Shown here one piece after another: positions 11,593 through 23,046 of a stretch of 64,000 bases of DNA. The stretch is from contig JAUCBN010000035.1 of the NCBI GenBank assembly GCA_035048815.1, positions 11,730,501-11,794,500 of the forward strand, read 5' to 3'. The notes beneath the pieces are model-generated. The model did no database searches and was not told the DNA's origin. It worked only from the letters and a program-made list of their open reading frames with translations. The position numbers and the translations under genes are program-made. The stretch is from Abelmoschus esculentus (lineage: Eukaryota; Streptophyta; Magnoliopsida; Malvales; Malvaceae). Position 1 is the stretch's first letter. Each line of letters begins with the position of its first letter.

Positions 11593-13470
11593 AATATTCT
11601 GTATTCTCAATTTTGTTTATAGTGCACTTAAGACAATCCTAATGACATGTCATTCATATTCGAATCTAAAGTTAGTGTCACTAAGCTAATATCATAATCA
11701 AATGTACATGATAACTTGCTGCTCATAATACATGCATAATATGTTCAACAAATGAACCAAAGCCATACCCAAAGGCACCATCATGTATAAGGAAATTAAC
11801 CATATTGTATTTCAAATCATATAACTTGTTGCTCATAATGTATGCATAATATGTTCAACAAATGAACCAAAAGCCATGCCCAAAGACACCATCATATATA
11901 AGGCAAATAACCATATTGTATTCCAAATCATTTCACATAATTTTTCATAATCATGGATGCTAAATAAGTTATGCATTTCAGCAAGTAATTCTCATGTATG
12001 CACCATTTCAAAACATGCTCATGCATTTTCATAAATCTCATTGCATTATCAACATAATGCCTTTAACAAATGTAGCCGAAACTCATATCGGTTTATCAAA
12101 AACAATTACTTTACTTACTCTTGAACTATGGAAGGTTTTCACACTCTTCCATAGTCCCCAAAACAGAACCGTACCAAACGCGATTCGCTTTAAATCCGTA
12201 ATCACTCACCAACAAGCGAAACGAGCTTTTGTCGCTATCCGATGATCGCACCAACGCACCAACACTCAAGCTTCTTCTTGTACCTCTTCTACAACATTAA
12301 AAACAGAGCATTCTCACATCATAACATACTCAAAACAACATCCATAACCGATCACTGTTAAACTACCGAAAACTTAGCCGAAAAGACCGAAAACTAAGCC
12401 GAAACGCATCCAAACAACATCAGCTCAAAATCTAACGAATCTAACATCTAATCCACCTCAATTATGATCAAAAAACACATCCAAACCATCCTTATACCTC
12501 CAGCAACATTTAAGCATCTAAAACAACCCATAAAACAACCGAAAAGCACCTTAAAACTACACCGATTGCATTATTCTGGGATTAAATTAATGTGCTATCA
12601 AAAGAAGACTCAATTAATCATTAAAGCAACATAAAAATATGATTGAATTCATCTAATTTCCAGCATTAAATGAGATCCAAAAAGATTTCACAAAAACATC
12701 ACAAAATCACTAGATCTAACATTAAAAACATAGAATCAAGTTTTTATTCAAAGATTAGCAAGCTAATACATGGGAATTTCAATAAAGAACCTTAGAAAAG
12801 AATAAAAATCCAGAAAATTACCTTCAAGATCTATTCACCAAAAATATGTAATTTTTCCCTTCTTGATTTCATGCAATTTGATGTAGATTTGATGAAATTG
12901 ATGCTTAGGTTTTGTAAAGGATGGAAAGATGATGCAAGTGATGTAATCTTTGTGGAAAAAGATGCAAAAATCAGCAAGGAATTGAAGAGAAAAGATGAAG
13001 AGAAAGTGAAGAGAAAATGAGAGAAAAGTGGTTTTTGAGAGAAAATAATTAAAAATATCTAATTAAAGTAATTAAAACACATTTTGGTGAATAAATTATT
13101 ATTAAAAATTAGAAATGGGTTTATGGCCCTCTAAGGATTCTAAGTTTAGCTTGCTTTTCAATTTAGTCGCTAAAACATATAATTTTTTGAAAATTACAAA
13201 ATAAGTCCTTCAATTTTTCCAAAAATTACAAATTGGTCATTTATGCATAATTAAGCATAATTAAAAATCAGTATAAAATCCAAATTATTTTCTTTTAATC
13301 TTGAAACATGTTTTCAATATTTTAAACCATATTCCAAAATTATTATTTTCCCTAATTAAAATATTCTTATTAATTTTTCTCCGGAATAATGAATCGGAGA
13401 ACCCGATTCGACCCGAATCGAATTCTCCTAACTAAGGCCTAACTAATAACCCCAAAATCGGGATGTTATA

Positions 13471-13587
13471 TATTTTTTTCATAATCCTAATTGTCAAGGC
13501 AACTAACTTCTCACGAAAAACGCTACTCAAAGCTCTTACTTGAACCACGATCGGGCAAAACATATATGATTCAAAATTTCACAAGCG
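13471..13587. other. Unassigned 117-bp spacer between L1 and satellite block S2
   Basis: Not satellite and not family L. It contains no open frame worth calling. It may be part of the G1-related element that flanks S2 on the other side. Confidence 0.4.
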
Positions 13588-14222
13588 GGATCATATCACT
13601 TATGACATCATCTCGAAGAGAGTGGTCATTCATCGCGATATGTGCTCAAATAGAGGGGTCGTCCATTACGGTATATGGTCAAAGATAGGGACCGTTCACC
13701 AAGACATGCACACTAAGAGAGGGGTCATTAATCGCAACATACGCTCAAAGAGAGGGATCTTTCATTATGACATGGACTCGAAGAGAGTTGTTATTCATCG
13801 CGACATACACTCAAAGAAAGGGACCATTCATTATGATATGTACTCGAAGGGAGTTGTTATTCATCGTGACATACGCTCAAAGAGAGGGGTCGTCCATCAC
13901 GTTATACGCTCATAGAGAGGGAACGTTCGTTATGACATGCACTCGAAGAGAGGGGTCATTCATCGATTACGGTATACACTTAAAGAGAGGGACCGTTATT
14001 ATGACATACGCTTGAAGAGAGGGGTCATTCACCATGACATACGCTCAAAGAGAGGGGTCATCCAACATAATATACACACTAAGAAAGGGATCGTACATTG
14101 ACATGTACTCGAAGAGAGGGGTCATTCATTGCAAAATACGCTCAAGGAGAGGGGTCGTCCATCACAATATATGCTTTAAGAGAGGGACTTTTCATTATAA
14201 CATGCACTCGAAGAGAGGGGCA
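13588..14222. repeat. 33-bp satellite, block S2 (about 19 monomers)
   Basis: Same monomer and A/B/C cycle as S1. The segment about 13960-14220 is a near copy of 20300-20565 in block S4, sharing the oddity CATCGATTACGGTATACAC and the short unit ending in GGGACTTTTCATTATAACAT. The right end passes without a break into the gypsy tail at 14223. Confidence 0.95.
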
Positions 14223-14298
14223 TGATGTGAGCACATCTATGCCAGCTAAGGAAGCTGATCCGGAGATCTTACCATTAGGACCAATCACACGATCCTAG
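14223..14298 (+). pseudogene. Gypsy polyprotein tail fragment fused to the satellite
   Basis: In the frame REGSFIAKYAQ of the satellite, the reading continues through TRREGHDVSTSMPAKEAD into LPLGPITRS and stops at a TAG that is followed by AKQF. The motif GPITRSRAK is common in plant gypsy polyprotein tails, and G1-left has GPITRAK at about 900-920. The fragment is about 25 codons. Being in frame with the satellite is seen directly; whether it was ever translated as one protein is unknown. Confidence 0.55.
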
Positions 14299-15639
14299 GC
14301 AAAGCAATTCTGGGAAGTTATACTTTAGTTATACTTGGTATTTATTTGTGTGTTTGCATTAGTTAGAGTTATTACATAAGTGTATGCATTATATATATTA
14401 AGTACAACATGATTCAATAAGTTTCATAGCTCATAAACATGTTTGCATCATGTTTTCAGCTTGTTTATATGTTTTTATACATATCTTAATAAGTTTGCAT
14501 ACTTTTGATGGATGATTGCTTTGTTTTCTCATAGGTACAAGGAAGGGTACTAACTTAAGGGTTTATACTCTGCTCGGGAGAAGCTCATGGGATAGTACGC
14601 AGCTCATTTCAACTCAACTAAGCTCAATACACTTCAGCTAGCTGAATTCAGCTCACCTTAGCTCTGCTCAGCTCAACTCAAGCTCCACTAGCTCAACTCT
14701 AGCTGACAAGTCCAGAAGTAGTTGAAAGGTGTCCTCCAAGCATGTGACCAGCATGTGGGGCATCCTACACCACTCCAAGCATCCGCACGACATGTGTAAG
14801 GACCTGCACATGTGTGTGTGCAAGGCATGTATGAAAATTGAGAGGATAAGCACAAGCCTTTGAATTTCAAACAATAAACCACATGTTTATAGTTTGAATT
14901 TCAAGTTTTCCCTCCTTAAAAGGTACCAGCCGAATTTTTAAAAGATTAAAGCACATGGTTTTTTGTGAAAATTCAAACAAAATGCACATGATTAATTTTG
15001 TTTGAATTTCAGCCATACCTTTGGAATTTTCGGCAACCACCCTATTTCAATTTTAGCCTTGTATTTTGGCAGCCTTTATCCTTGTATTTGCTTATATATA
15101 TGTGTATTTTGTAATGATAAAAGGTTAGACATTTTTTTGAATGAAAATTTTCTTTGTGAGATTATTCTCTCAAATTGGTTCTTTTTAAAACTTCTCTCTT
15201 GACATTTCAAGTCTGTCTTGTTGTGTCAAAAAAATACTTGATACTTCGGGTTCTTGAATTGTTATTCAACGGGTCCAAGTCCTAATCAACGTTTAAGGTT
15301 CGGGTTTATACTTTTTAGTATAGGTTCTTCCTTGTTCTTCGTTTTGTGTATTTTTCCACCTTAGAAAACTTTAGGTTCGGGTTTATACTCTTTAGTATAG
15401 GTTCTTCTTAGTTCTTGGTGGTTCAAATGAAACCCAAATTTCCAGCAAACTATCACCCTCTTTTCTTCATCATTTCGTCATTCTTTCTTCACCATTTCCA
15501 TCCACTAATCTAGCCATGTCCCAATCACCATCTTGTTTTCATTTCAATGTGTTTATTGCAAGGAATTGCTTACTTCTTTCCTCGATCCGTAAAACTCAAC
15601 GAGGAAGTCATCTTCAACGAGGTTGCCCATTATCAGGCC
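14299..15639 (+). repeat. G1-related LTR fragment (diverged)
   Basis: Non-coding. It shares with the G1 LTR a tract of AGCTC/AGCTCA/AGCTGA words (14570-14705) and the segment TTTTCTTTGTGAG...TCTCAAATTGGTTCTTTTT (about 15137-15187; compare 3807-3843). It also has an internal 77-bp duplication marked by GGTTCGGGTTTATACT at 15297 and 15374. The right end (15516-15639) holds a short open stretch, MSQSPSCFHFNVF, without a known domain. Clean LTR ends were not located. Confidence 0.6.
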
Positions 15640-16333
15640 ATTTATCGCAACATACGCTCAAAAGGGAGGGGTTGTCCATCACGGTATACGCTCTAAGAAA
15701 GGGACCATTCACTATGACATGCATTCGACGAGAGGGGTCATTCATCTCGACATACGCTCATAGAGAGAGGTCGTTCATCACGGTATACGCTATAACAAAG
15801 GGACCATTCATTATGAGAGATGCACTCGAATAGAGGGATCATTCATCACGACAAACACTCAAGTAGTGGGGTCGTCAATTACGGTATACGCTCAATGAGA
15901 GGGACCGTTCACTATGACATGCACTCGAAGAGAGGTATCATTCATCACGACATACGCTCAAACAGAGGGATCGTCCACCACGGCATACGCTCAAAGAGAG
16001 GGATCGTTCACCATAACATGCACTCAAAGAGAGGGTTTATTCATAGCGACATATGCTAAAAGAGATAGGTCATCCATTACGACACACACTCAAAACGAGG
16101 ATCGTACATTATGACATACACTGAAAGAGATGGGTCATTCATTGTGACGTACGCTCAAAGAGAGGGGTTGTCCATCATAGTATACACTCAACGAGAGGGA
16201 TCGTTCACCATTACACGCACTCAAAGAGAAGGGTCATTCATCGCAACATACGCTCAAAGAGATGGGTCATCGATCACGGTACACACTCAAAGAGAGAGGC
16301 CACTCATTATGACATACACTCAAACATAGGGGT
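15640..16333. repeat. 33-bp satellite, block S3 (about 21 monomers)
   Basis: Same family. Its middle (about 15785-15930) is nearly the same as 26570-26715 in S5, with the shared oddities CTCTAACAAAGGGACC and ATGAGA. Its right part matches 27450-27680. It ends at the L2 insertion. Confidence 0.95.
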
Positions 16334-19300
16334 TGTAACCTCCTTAGCCCGGCCTAGACGGAACCGGTACTAACGGGTTACACGGGGAATATCAAACCAA
16401 ACCCGCGAAAGTCCGATTCGATAAGCAACCCTAAAACCGTTATATTCTTTTCCTTCTAGATGCATAATCTTATTCCCACATGTCAAGGACTCATACAAAG
16501 CATTAACGGAAACAAATTAATCAAAAACAACCGTCCGATTAAACACTTAAGTAAATTAAGGACTAAAACGTAAAACTTTTTAATCCTTTTAATAAAACAT
16601 AAATTCTTTTCATCAAAGTTCAATTAAACACTCAAGTGTTCTTCACGGCAAATTTCAACTCAAACGGATCAATCTGACATCATCAATTGCATGTTTCTCT
16701 AATTTAGGGACCAAAGTGTAAATCTTCCAAAATACAAGGACTTCATCCAAATTAGGTTATCCATCTTGAAATTAAATCAACTTTATGCATGCATGCAAAA
16801 TTTCAGCTCAAAATAACATCGGTAAGTACCCTAATCGAACAAAGGAAGATATTCGGGACTAAAATATAATTTCCAGCAACTTCCAATTCTTGGTGACCAA
16901 AGGTTTCGAAACCTTCCCAAAGGTTTTGAAATTTTCTGAAAAAGGTTTCGAAACTTTCCTGGAAAGTTTCGCGTCCAGTAGCTTCACGGAATTGAAACTG
17001 CCCGCAACGTTTCGAAACTTCCTGAAGGTTTCGAAACTGTTTGACAATGGTTTCGGAACCTTCCCAGAGGTTTCGAAACTTTGGGTCTGGAACCTAAAGT
17101 TCCGTTACACAAGGTGATTACTAACAATACGATACACAACCATCAGACACTTCCAACCGAATGCATAATTCCTAGGCGTAATTAACAACTTATAATACAT
17201 GATTTACAACGTCACGGACATCATTCAAGCTATAGGCATGCTTCCTAGAAGACGATTAAAAACATAACAATCATGCGAGTACATGCCTCAACAATCCAAA
17301 CAATTTCATAGTCCAACGATTAACAATCAAGCAACAATGGTCTTATTACAACATAAACCAAAGTCTATGTTAACACTCCTCACATTGGTTGGATTACACA
17401 TTGCCATGCCCAATTTATTTTCCAAAATCATACCAAATTTAAAGTGATCCTTCCTTTGGTATCCTTGCCTCGAACGAAGCCCCAAGTGCCTTTATTTTTC
17501 TGTAAGGATGAAAAAAGAGCTTAAGCAAACATGCTTAGTGAGGAAGCTCTACACAAAATCATCAATGCATCTATTTAAAACCATGATGAAACCATAATTT
17601 TGCAATGCATTGTTAAATCATGCATGCTAACATCTCATGCTCATGTTCTTCAAACCATAAGCATCCTTGAGTTTACATAACCTTATCAAAACAATTTATA
17701 AATGAAGCACAATGTTCTTCTCAAATTCATGTATGTATATTGGCTTTCTAGTGACCACTTAGTGTGAACCTTGAGTTCACCGAATATACGGATCCATTGT
17801 TAGAGACCATTGTCTCGTCATGACATGAAGTCACCATTGACATGACACCAAGTCACCATTGACATGACACAAAGTCACCATTATAGCACTACCACGCACG
17901 ATCAGACACATAGTCACCCTTGTTACGTGTAGGCGGCTCTACCACGCACGGTTGGACACAAAGTCACCCTTGTTACGTGTAGGCAATTTTCTGTATTCTC
18001 AAATTTTGTTTATAGTGCACTTAAGACAATCCTAATGACATGTCATTCATATTCGAATCTAAAGTTAGTGTCACTAAGCCAATATCTTAATCAAATGTGC
18101 ATGATAACTTGCTGCTCATAATGCATGCATAATATGTTCAACAAATAAACCAAAAGCCATGCCCAAAGTCACCATTATATATAAGGCAATTAACCATATT
18201 ATATTCTAAATCATATAACTTGCTGCTCATAATGCATGCATAATATGTTCAACAAATGAACCAAAAGGCACGCCTAAAGGCACCATCATATATAAGGCAA
18301 TTAACCATATTGTATTTCAAATCATTTCTCATAATTTTCCATAATCATGGATGCTAAATAAGCTATGCATTTCAGCAAGTATTTCTCATGTATGCACCAA
18401 TTCAAATCATGCTCATGCATTTCCATAAATCTCATTGCATTACCAACATAATGCCTTTATCAAATATAGCCGAAACTCATGTTGATTTACCAAACACATT
18501 TACTTTACTTACTATTGAACTATGGAAGGTTTTCACACTCTTTCATAGTCCCCAAAACAGAACCGTACCAAATGCGATTCGCTTTAAGTCCGAAAACACT
18601 CACCAACAACCGAAACGAGCTTTCGTTGATATCCGATGATCACGCCAATACACGAGCACGCAAACACCTTCTTATACCTCTTCTACAACATTAAAAATAG
18701 AGCATTCTCACATAATAACATGCTCAAACCAACAGCCATATCCGATCACCATAAAACTACTAAAAACTTAGCCGAAAAGACCGTAAACTAAGCCGAAACG
18801 CATCCGAACAACATCAGCCTAAAACCTAATGAATATAACATCTAATCCACTTCAATTATGAACCAAAAACATATCCAAACCATCCTTATATCTCCAGCAA
18901 CATTAAAGCATCTAAAACAGCCCATAAAACAACCGATAAGCACCTTAAAACTACACCGATCATATTATTCCGGGATTAAATTAATGTGCTATCAAATAAA
19001 GACTCAATTAATCATTTAATTAAGATAAAAACATATTGAATCCATCTAATTTCAGCATTGATTGAGATCCAAAAAGATTTCACAAAAATATTCACAAAAT
19101 CACTAGATCTAACATTGAAAACATACAATTAAGTTTTTATTCAAAGATTAGCAAGCTAATACTTGGGAATTTCAATAAAGAACCTTAGAAAAGAATTAAA
19201 ATCCAGAAAATTAACTTCAAGATCTATTCACCAAAAAGATGCAATTTCCCCTTCTTGATTCCTTACAATTTGATGTTGATTTGATAAAATTGATGGTTAG

Positions 19301-19863
19301 GTTTTGTAAAGAATGGAAAGATGATTAAAATGATGTAATCTTTGTTGAAAAAGATGCAAAAATCAGCAAGGAATTGAAGAGAAAAGATGAAAAAAAGTGG
19401 AGAGAAAATGAGAGAAAAAAAATAGTTTTGAGAGAAAATGATTAAATCTTTAATTAAAGTAATAAAAATGCATTTTGGTGAATAAATCATTATTAAAAAT
19501 TAAAAATGTGTTTATGGCCTTCTAAGGATTCTAAGCTTAGCCTGCTTTTCAATTTAGTCACTAAAACATCAAATTTTTCGAAAATTAAAAAGTAAGTCCT
19601 CCAATTTTTCCAAAAATTACAAATTGATCATTTATGCATAATTAAGCATAATTAAAAATTAATATAAAGTCCACATTACTTTCTTTTAATCTTGAAACAT
19701 ATTTTTAATATTTTAAACCATATTCCAAAATTATTATTTTTTTCCTAATTAAAATATTCTTATTTTATTTTCCCAGAACAATGAACCGGAGAACCCGATT
19801 CGACCTGAATCGAATTCTCCTAACTAAAGCCTAAACTAATAACCCCAAAAACGGGATGTTACA
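16334..19863 (-). mobile_element. L2: solo LTR of family L inserted in the satellite
   Basis: One long LTR of about 3.53 kb with ends TGTAAC...GTTACA and no PBS, internal region or second LTR. The flanks are GGGGT on the left and GGGGC on the right, a 5-bp TSD with one change. The satellite resumes directly after it in the expected register. It carries GTTTCGAAAC palindromes (16903-17080) and the 22-bp repeat. Solo LTRs arise by recombination between the two LTRs of one element. The open frames inside (for example 18388-18639 and 19263-19490) are homologous DNA in other L copies, not genes. Confidence 0.9.
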
Positions 19864-20575
19864 GGGGCCACCTATCATGGTTTACGCTCAAAGAGAGAGA
19901 CCACTCATTATGACATATGCTCAAACATAGGGGCATCCATTGTGGTTTACTCTAAAAGATAAAGACCGTTCATTATAATATACACTCGAAAAGATGGATC
20001 ATTCATCACGACATTCACTCAAAGAGTGGGGTGTTTCATCACGGTATACGGTCTAAGAAAGGAACTGTTCACTATGATATGCACTCGAAGAGAGGGGTCA
20101 TTCATCACGACATTTGCTCAAAGAGTGGGGTCTTTCATCACGGTATATGATCTAAGAAAGGAACTGTTTATCATGACATGCACTCGAAGAGAGGGGTCAT
20201 TCATCGTGACATACACTCAAAGAGAGGGGTCATCCATCAGGGGATATGCTCTAACAGAAGGATCGTTCATTATGACATGCACTCGAAGAGAGGGGTCCAT
20301 TCATCGATTACGGTATACACATAAAGAGAGGGACCGTTTATTATGACATACGCTTGAAGAGAGGGGTCATTCACAACGACATACGCTCAAAGGGAGGGAT
20401 CGTCCAACACGATATACACACTAAGAAAAGGACCATTCATTATGACATGCAATCGAAGAGAGGAGTCATTCATCGCAAAATACGCTCAAGGAGAGGGGTT
20501 GTCCATCATAATATATGCTCTAAGGGACTTTTCATTATAACATGCACTCGAAGAGAGGGGCATTTATCGCGACAT
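19864..20575. repeat. 33-bp satellite, block S4 (about 21 monomers)
   Basis: Continuation of S3 after the L2 insertion, as the TSD shows. Same A/B/C monomers. The right part duplicates the right part of S2. It ends at the L3 insertion with GACAT. Confidence 0.95.
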
Positions 20576-21902
20576 TGTAACCCCCTTAGCCCGGCCTGGA
20601 TGGAACCGGCACTAATGGGTTACACGGGGAATATCAAACCAAACCCGCAAGGGTCCGATCCGATAAACAACCCTAAAACCGTTATATTTTTTTTTATCTT
20701 GCCTAGATGCACAAACTTATTCCTATATGTCAAGGTCTCATACAAAGCATTATCGGTAACACTTTAATTAAAAACAAACATCCAATTAAACACTTGAGTA
20801 AATTAAGGACTAAAACGTAAAACTTTTAAATTCAATTAGTAAAGTAGAAATTCTTTCCATCAATGTTCAATTAAACATACAAGAGTTTCTCATAGCAAAT
20901 TTCAACTTAAACGGATCATTCTATCATCATCAATTGCATGTTCTTCTAATTTAGGCAACATATAAAACAAGATTGAAACCATATAATTTCTAGCATTAAA
21001 CAATTAATTAATGTGATCTCAAATCAAGACTCAATTAATCATTAAATCATCATAAAAACATGATTGAAACCATATAATTTCTAGCATTAAACAAGATCCA
21101 TAAAGATCTCACAAAAACATAACAAAAACATTAGATCTAACATTAAAAACATAGAATCAAGTGTTTATTCAAAGATGAACAAGCTAATACTTGAGAATTT
21201 CAATAAAGAACCTTAGAAAATAATAAAAATCCAGAAAATTACCTTTAAGATCTATTCACCAAAATTAGGAGATTTTCCCCTTCTTGATTCCTTACAATTT
21301 GATGAAGATTTGATGAAATCAATGCATAGGTTTTGTAAAGGATGGAAGGATGATGCAAATGATGTAAAAAGATGCAAAAATCAGCAAGGAATTGAAGAGA
21401 AAAGATGAAGAGAAAGTGGAGAGAAAATGAGACAAAAAGATGAGAGAAAAATGGGTCAAAAGTAGTTTTAGGAGAAAATGATTAAGAAATCAAATTATAG
21501 TAATTAAAATATTTATTTTGGTGAATAAATCATCATTAAAATTAAAAATGGGTTTATGACCCTCTAAGGATTCTAAGTTTATATGCTTTTCAACTTAGTC
21601 ACTAAAATACCATAATGGCCAAAAATCACAAATTAGTCCCCCAATTTTCCAAAAATGACAAATCAGTCATCTATGCATAATTAAGCATAATTAAAAATCA
21701 TTATTAAAATCCAAATTATTTTCTTTTAAATTTTGAAACATATTTTTAATATTTTAAACCACCTTCCAAATTATTATTTTTCTTAATTAAAAATATCCTT
21801 ATTTTATTTTTCCCGGAATTAATGAACCGGAGAACCCGATTCGTCCCGAATTGAATTCACCTAACTAAGCCTAACTAATAACCCCAAAAACGGGATGTTA
21901 CA
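20576..21902 (-). repeat. L3 3' LTR, internally deleted
   Basis: Starts TGTAACCCCCTTAGCCC and ends CGGGATGTTACA, but jumps at about 20956 from the LTR's distal part to its proximal part, losing about 2 kb relative to the other LTR. Confidence 0.85.
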
Positions 21903-22229
21903 CATAATTTGTAATACATTGTTAAATCATGCATGCTAACATCTCATGCTCATATTCTTTAAATCATATGCTTCCTTGAGTTTACATAATCTTATCAAAA
22001 CAATTTAAAAAAATGATGCTCAAACCTCTTCTCAATTTCATGTATGTATATTGGCTTTCTAGTGACCACTTAATGTGAATCTTGAGTTCACCGAATACAC
22101 GGATCCATGAGACCATTGTCTCGTCATGACACGAAGTCACCATTGACATGACACGAAGTCACCATTGACATGACACGAAGTCACCATTGACATGACACGA
22201 AGTCACCATTAGCACTACCACGCACTCGC

Positions 22230-23046
22230 AAGTGTGAACAAATGTATGCATGATTTCCTGTATGCCCTCATAAATGCCTATGCAAATGCATGTGCATGTA
22301 AATGCAATTTCAAATGTCATGCTCAAGAATGCATGCATGTCCTACATTATCTATAGATATATACATATATGTGCTCTTATTCTATGCATGATTATTGTTC
22401 ACACTCACAAATAACATCCTCAATTCCAACAACTTCAACTACCAACTTGTTAACCACTCCTTAGTTAGATTAGCAACTGTTGTACCAGCTTCAGCAGTCC
22501 AAAACACACCCAAAAGAACGGTGCAACACCACAAACTAACCTTCCAACCTAACCGAAGGCACACTTACAGAGGAGGAAGAATTTACTCTTCCCTAGCAGT
22601 CGTTTCATCTTCAATCTTGACCATCAAAGTTCATACCAACAGTATCTAGTGACTTACGTCTCAGAAACATATTCAAAAACTTTAAACATGCAGTTTAAAA
22701 CATAATGTTCAAATAAAACAAACTTACATTCGGGCAAGATCCAAGGGAAAACTGAGAGCATCTGAAAATATGTTGGCATTGGCAATGTGTAACCGATAAC
22801 CCCAGTTTAACCATCATTACGCAAAGTACAATCATCACGAATAGATTTTCACACTCCAACAACATATCATTCTCAATCACACATATGACGATCAATCGCA
22901 CATTTATGCACATAACTTAGCAATCCTATACATGCTTTAACTAACCAACTACACACTTTACAAATCAACAACACATTTTACAAACCTTACAACACACTTT
23001 TCAAACCAACCACACATTTTACAAACCTGGCTCTGATACCACCAAA
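22230..23046 (-). other. L3 internal region with PBS
   Basis: About 0.8 kb of internal DNA, homologous to 7739-8518 of L1. The PBS lies at 23030-23041 on the plus strand. The open frame at 22395-22649 and its minus-strand neighbour at 22695-22913 lack recognisable domains and are not called. Confidence 0.75.

Larger units (their letters stand above)
7348..13470 (-). mobile_element. L1: rearranged long-LTR, non-autonomous retrotransposon
   Basis: Minus-strand family L element. Read on the minus strand, it has a long 5' LTR (13470 down to 8522), a tRNA-iMet-type PBS (8505-8516), about 0.78 kb of internal DNA (8518-7739) and a truncated 3' LTR remnant (about 7738-7348) ending GGGGGTTACA. No pol motif is present. 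The 5' LTR is enlarged to about 4.95 kb by internal duplication and scrambling at 9650-10110. The far end reads GTTATA instead of GTTACA. I could not find a matching TSD: GGTCA precedes the element and non-satellite DNA follows, so one side is probably rearranged. Confidence 0.8.
8522..13470 (-). repeat. L1 5' LTR, enlarged and scrambled
   Basis: On the plus strand it begins TGTAACCCCCTTAGCC and ends CGGGATGTTATA. The first copy of the LTR start runs 8522-about 9990. A second copy of the same start region resumes at about 10098 (AAACCCGCGAAGG) and continues to the end. It includes a cluster of GTTTCGAAAC palindromes (8860-9004), a five-copy 22-bp repeat (9743-9852) and a roughly 50-bp repeat (11351-11592). 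The open frames within it (10932-11129, 11376-11642, 11994-12245) recur as fragments in the other L copies and carry no protein signature. Confidence 0.85.

Noticed and set aside
12889..13030. AG-rich stretch in the family L LTR as a purine-rich regulatory motif or coding region (minus-strand frames such as 25674-25965)
   Set aside because: Low-complexity GAGAAAA/TTTTCTC repeats produce Phe/Ser-rich frames on one strand. They recur in every L copy as DNA.
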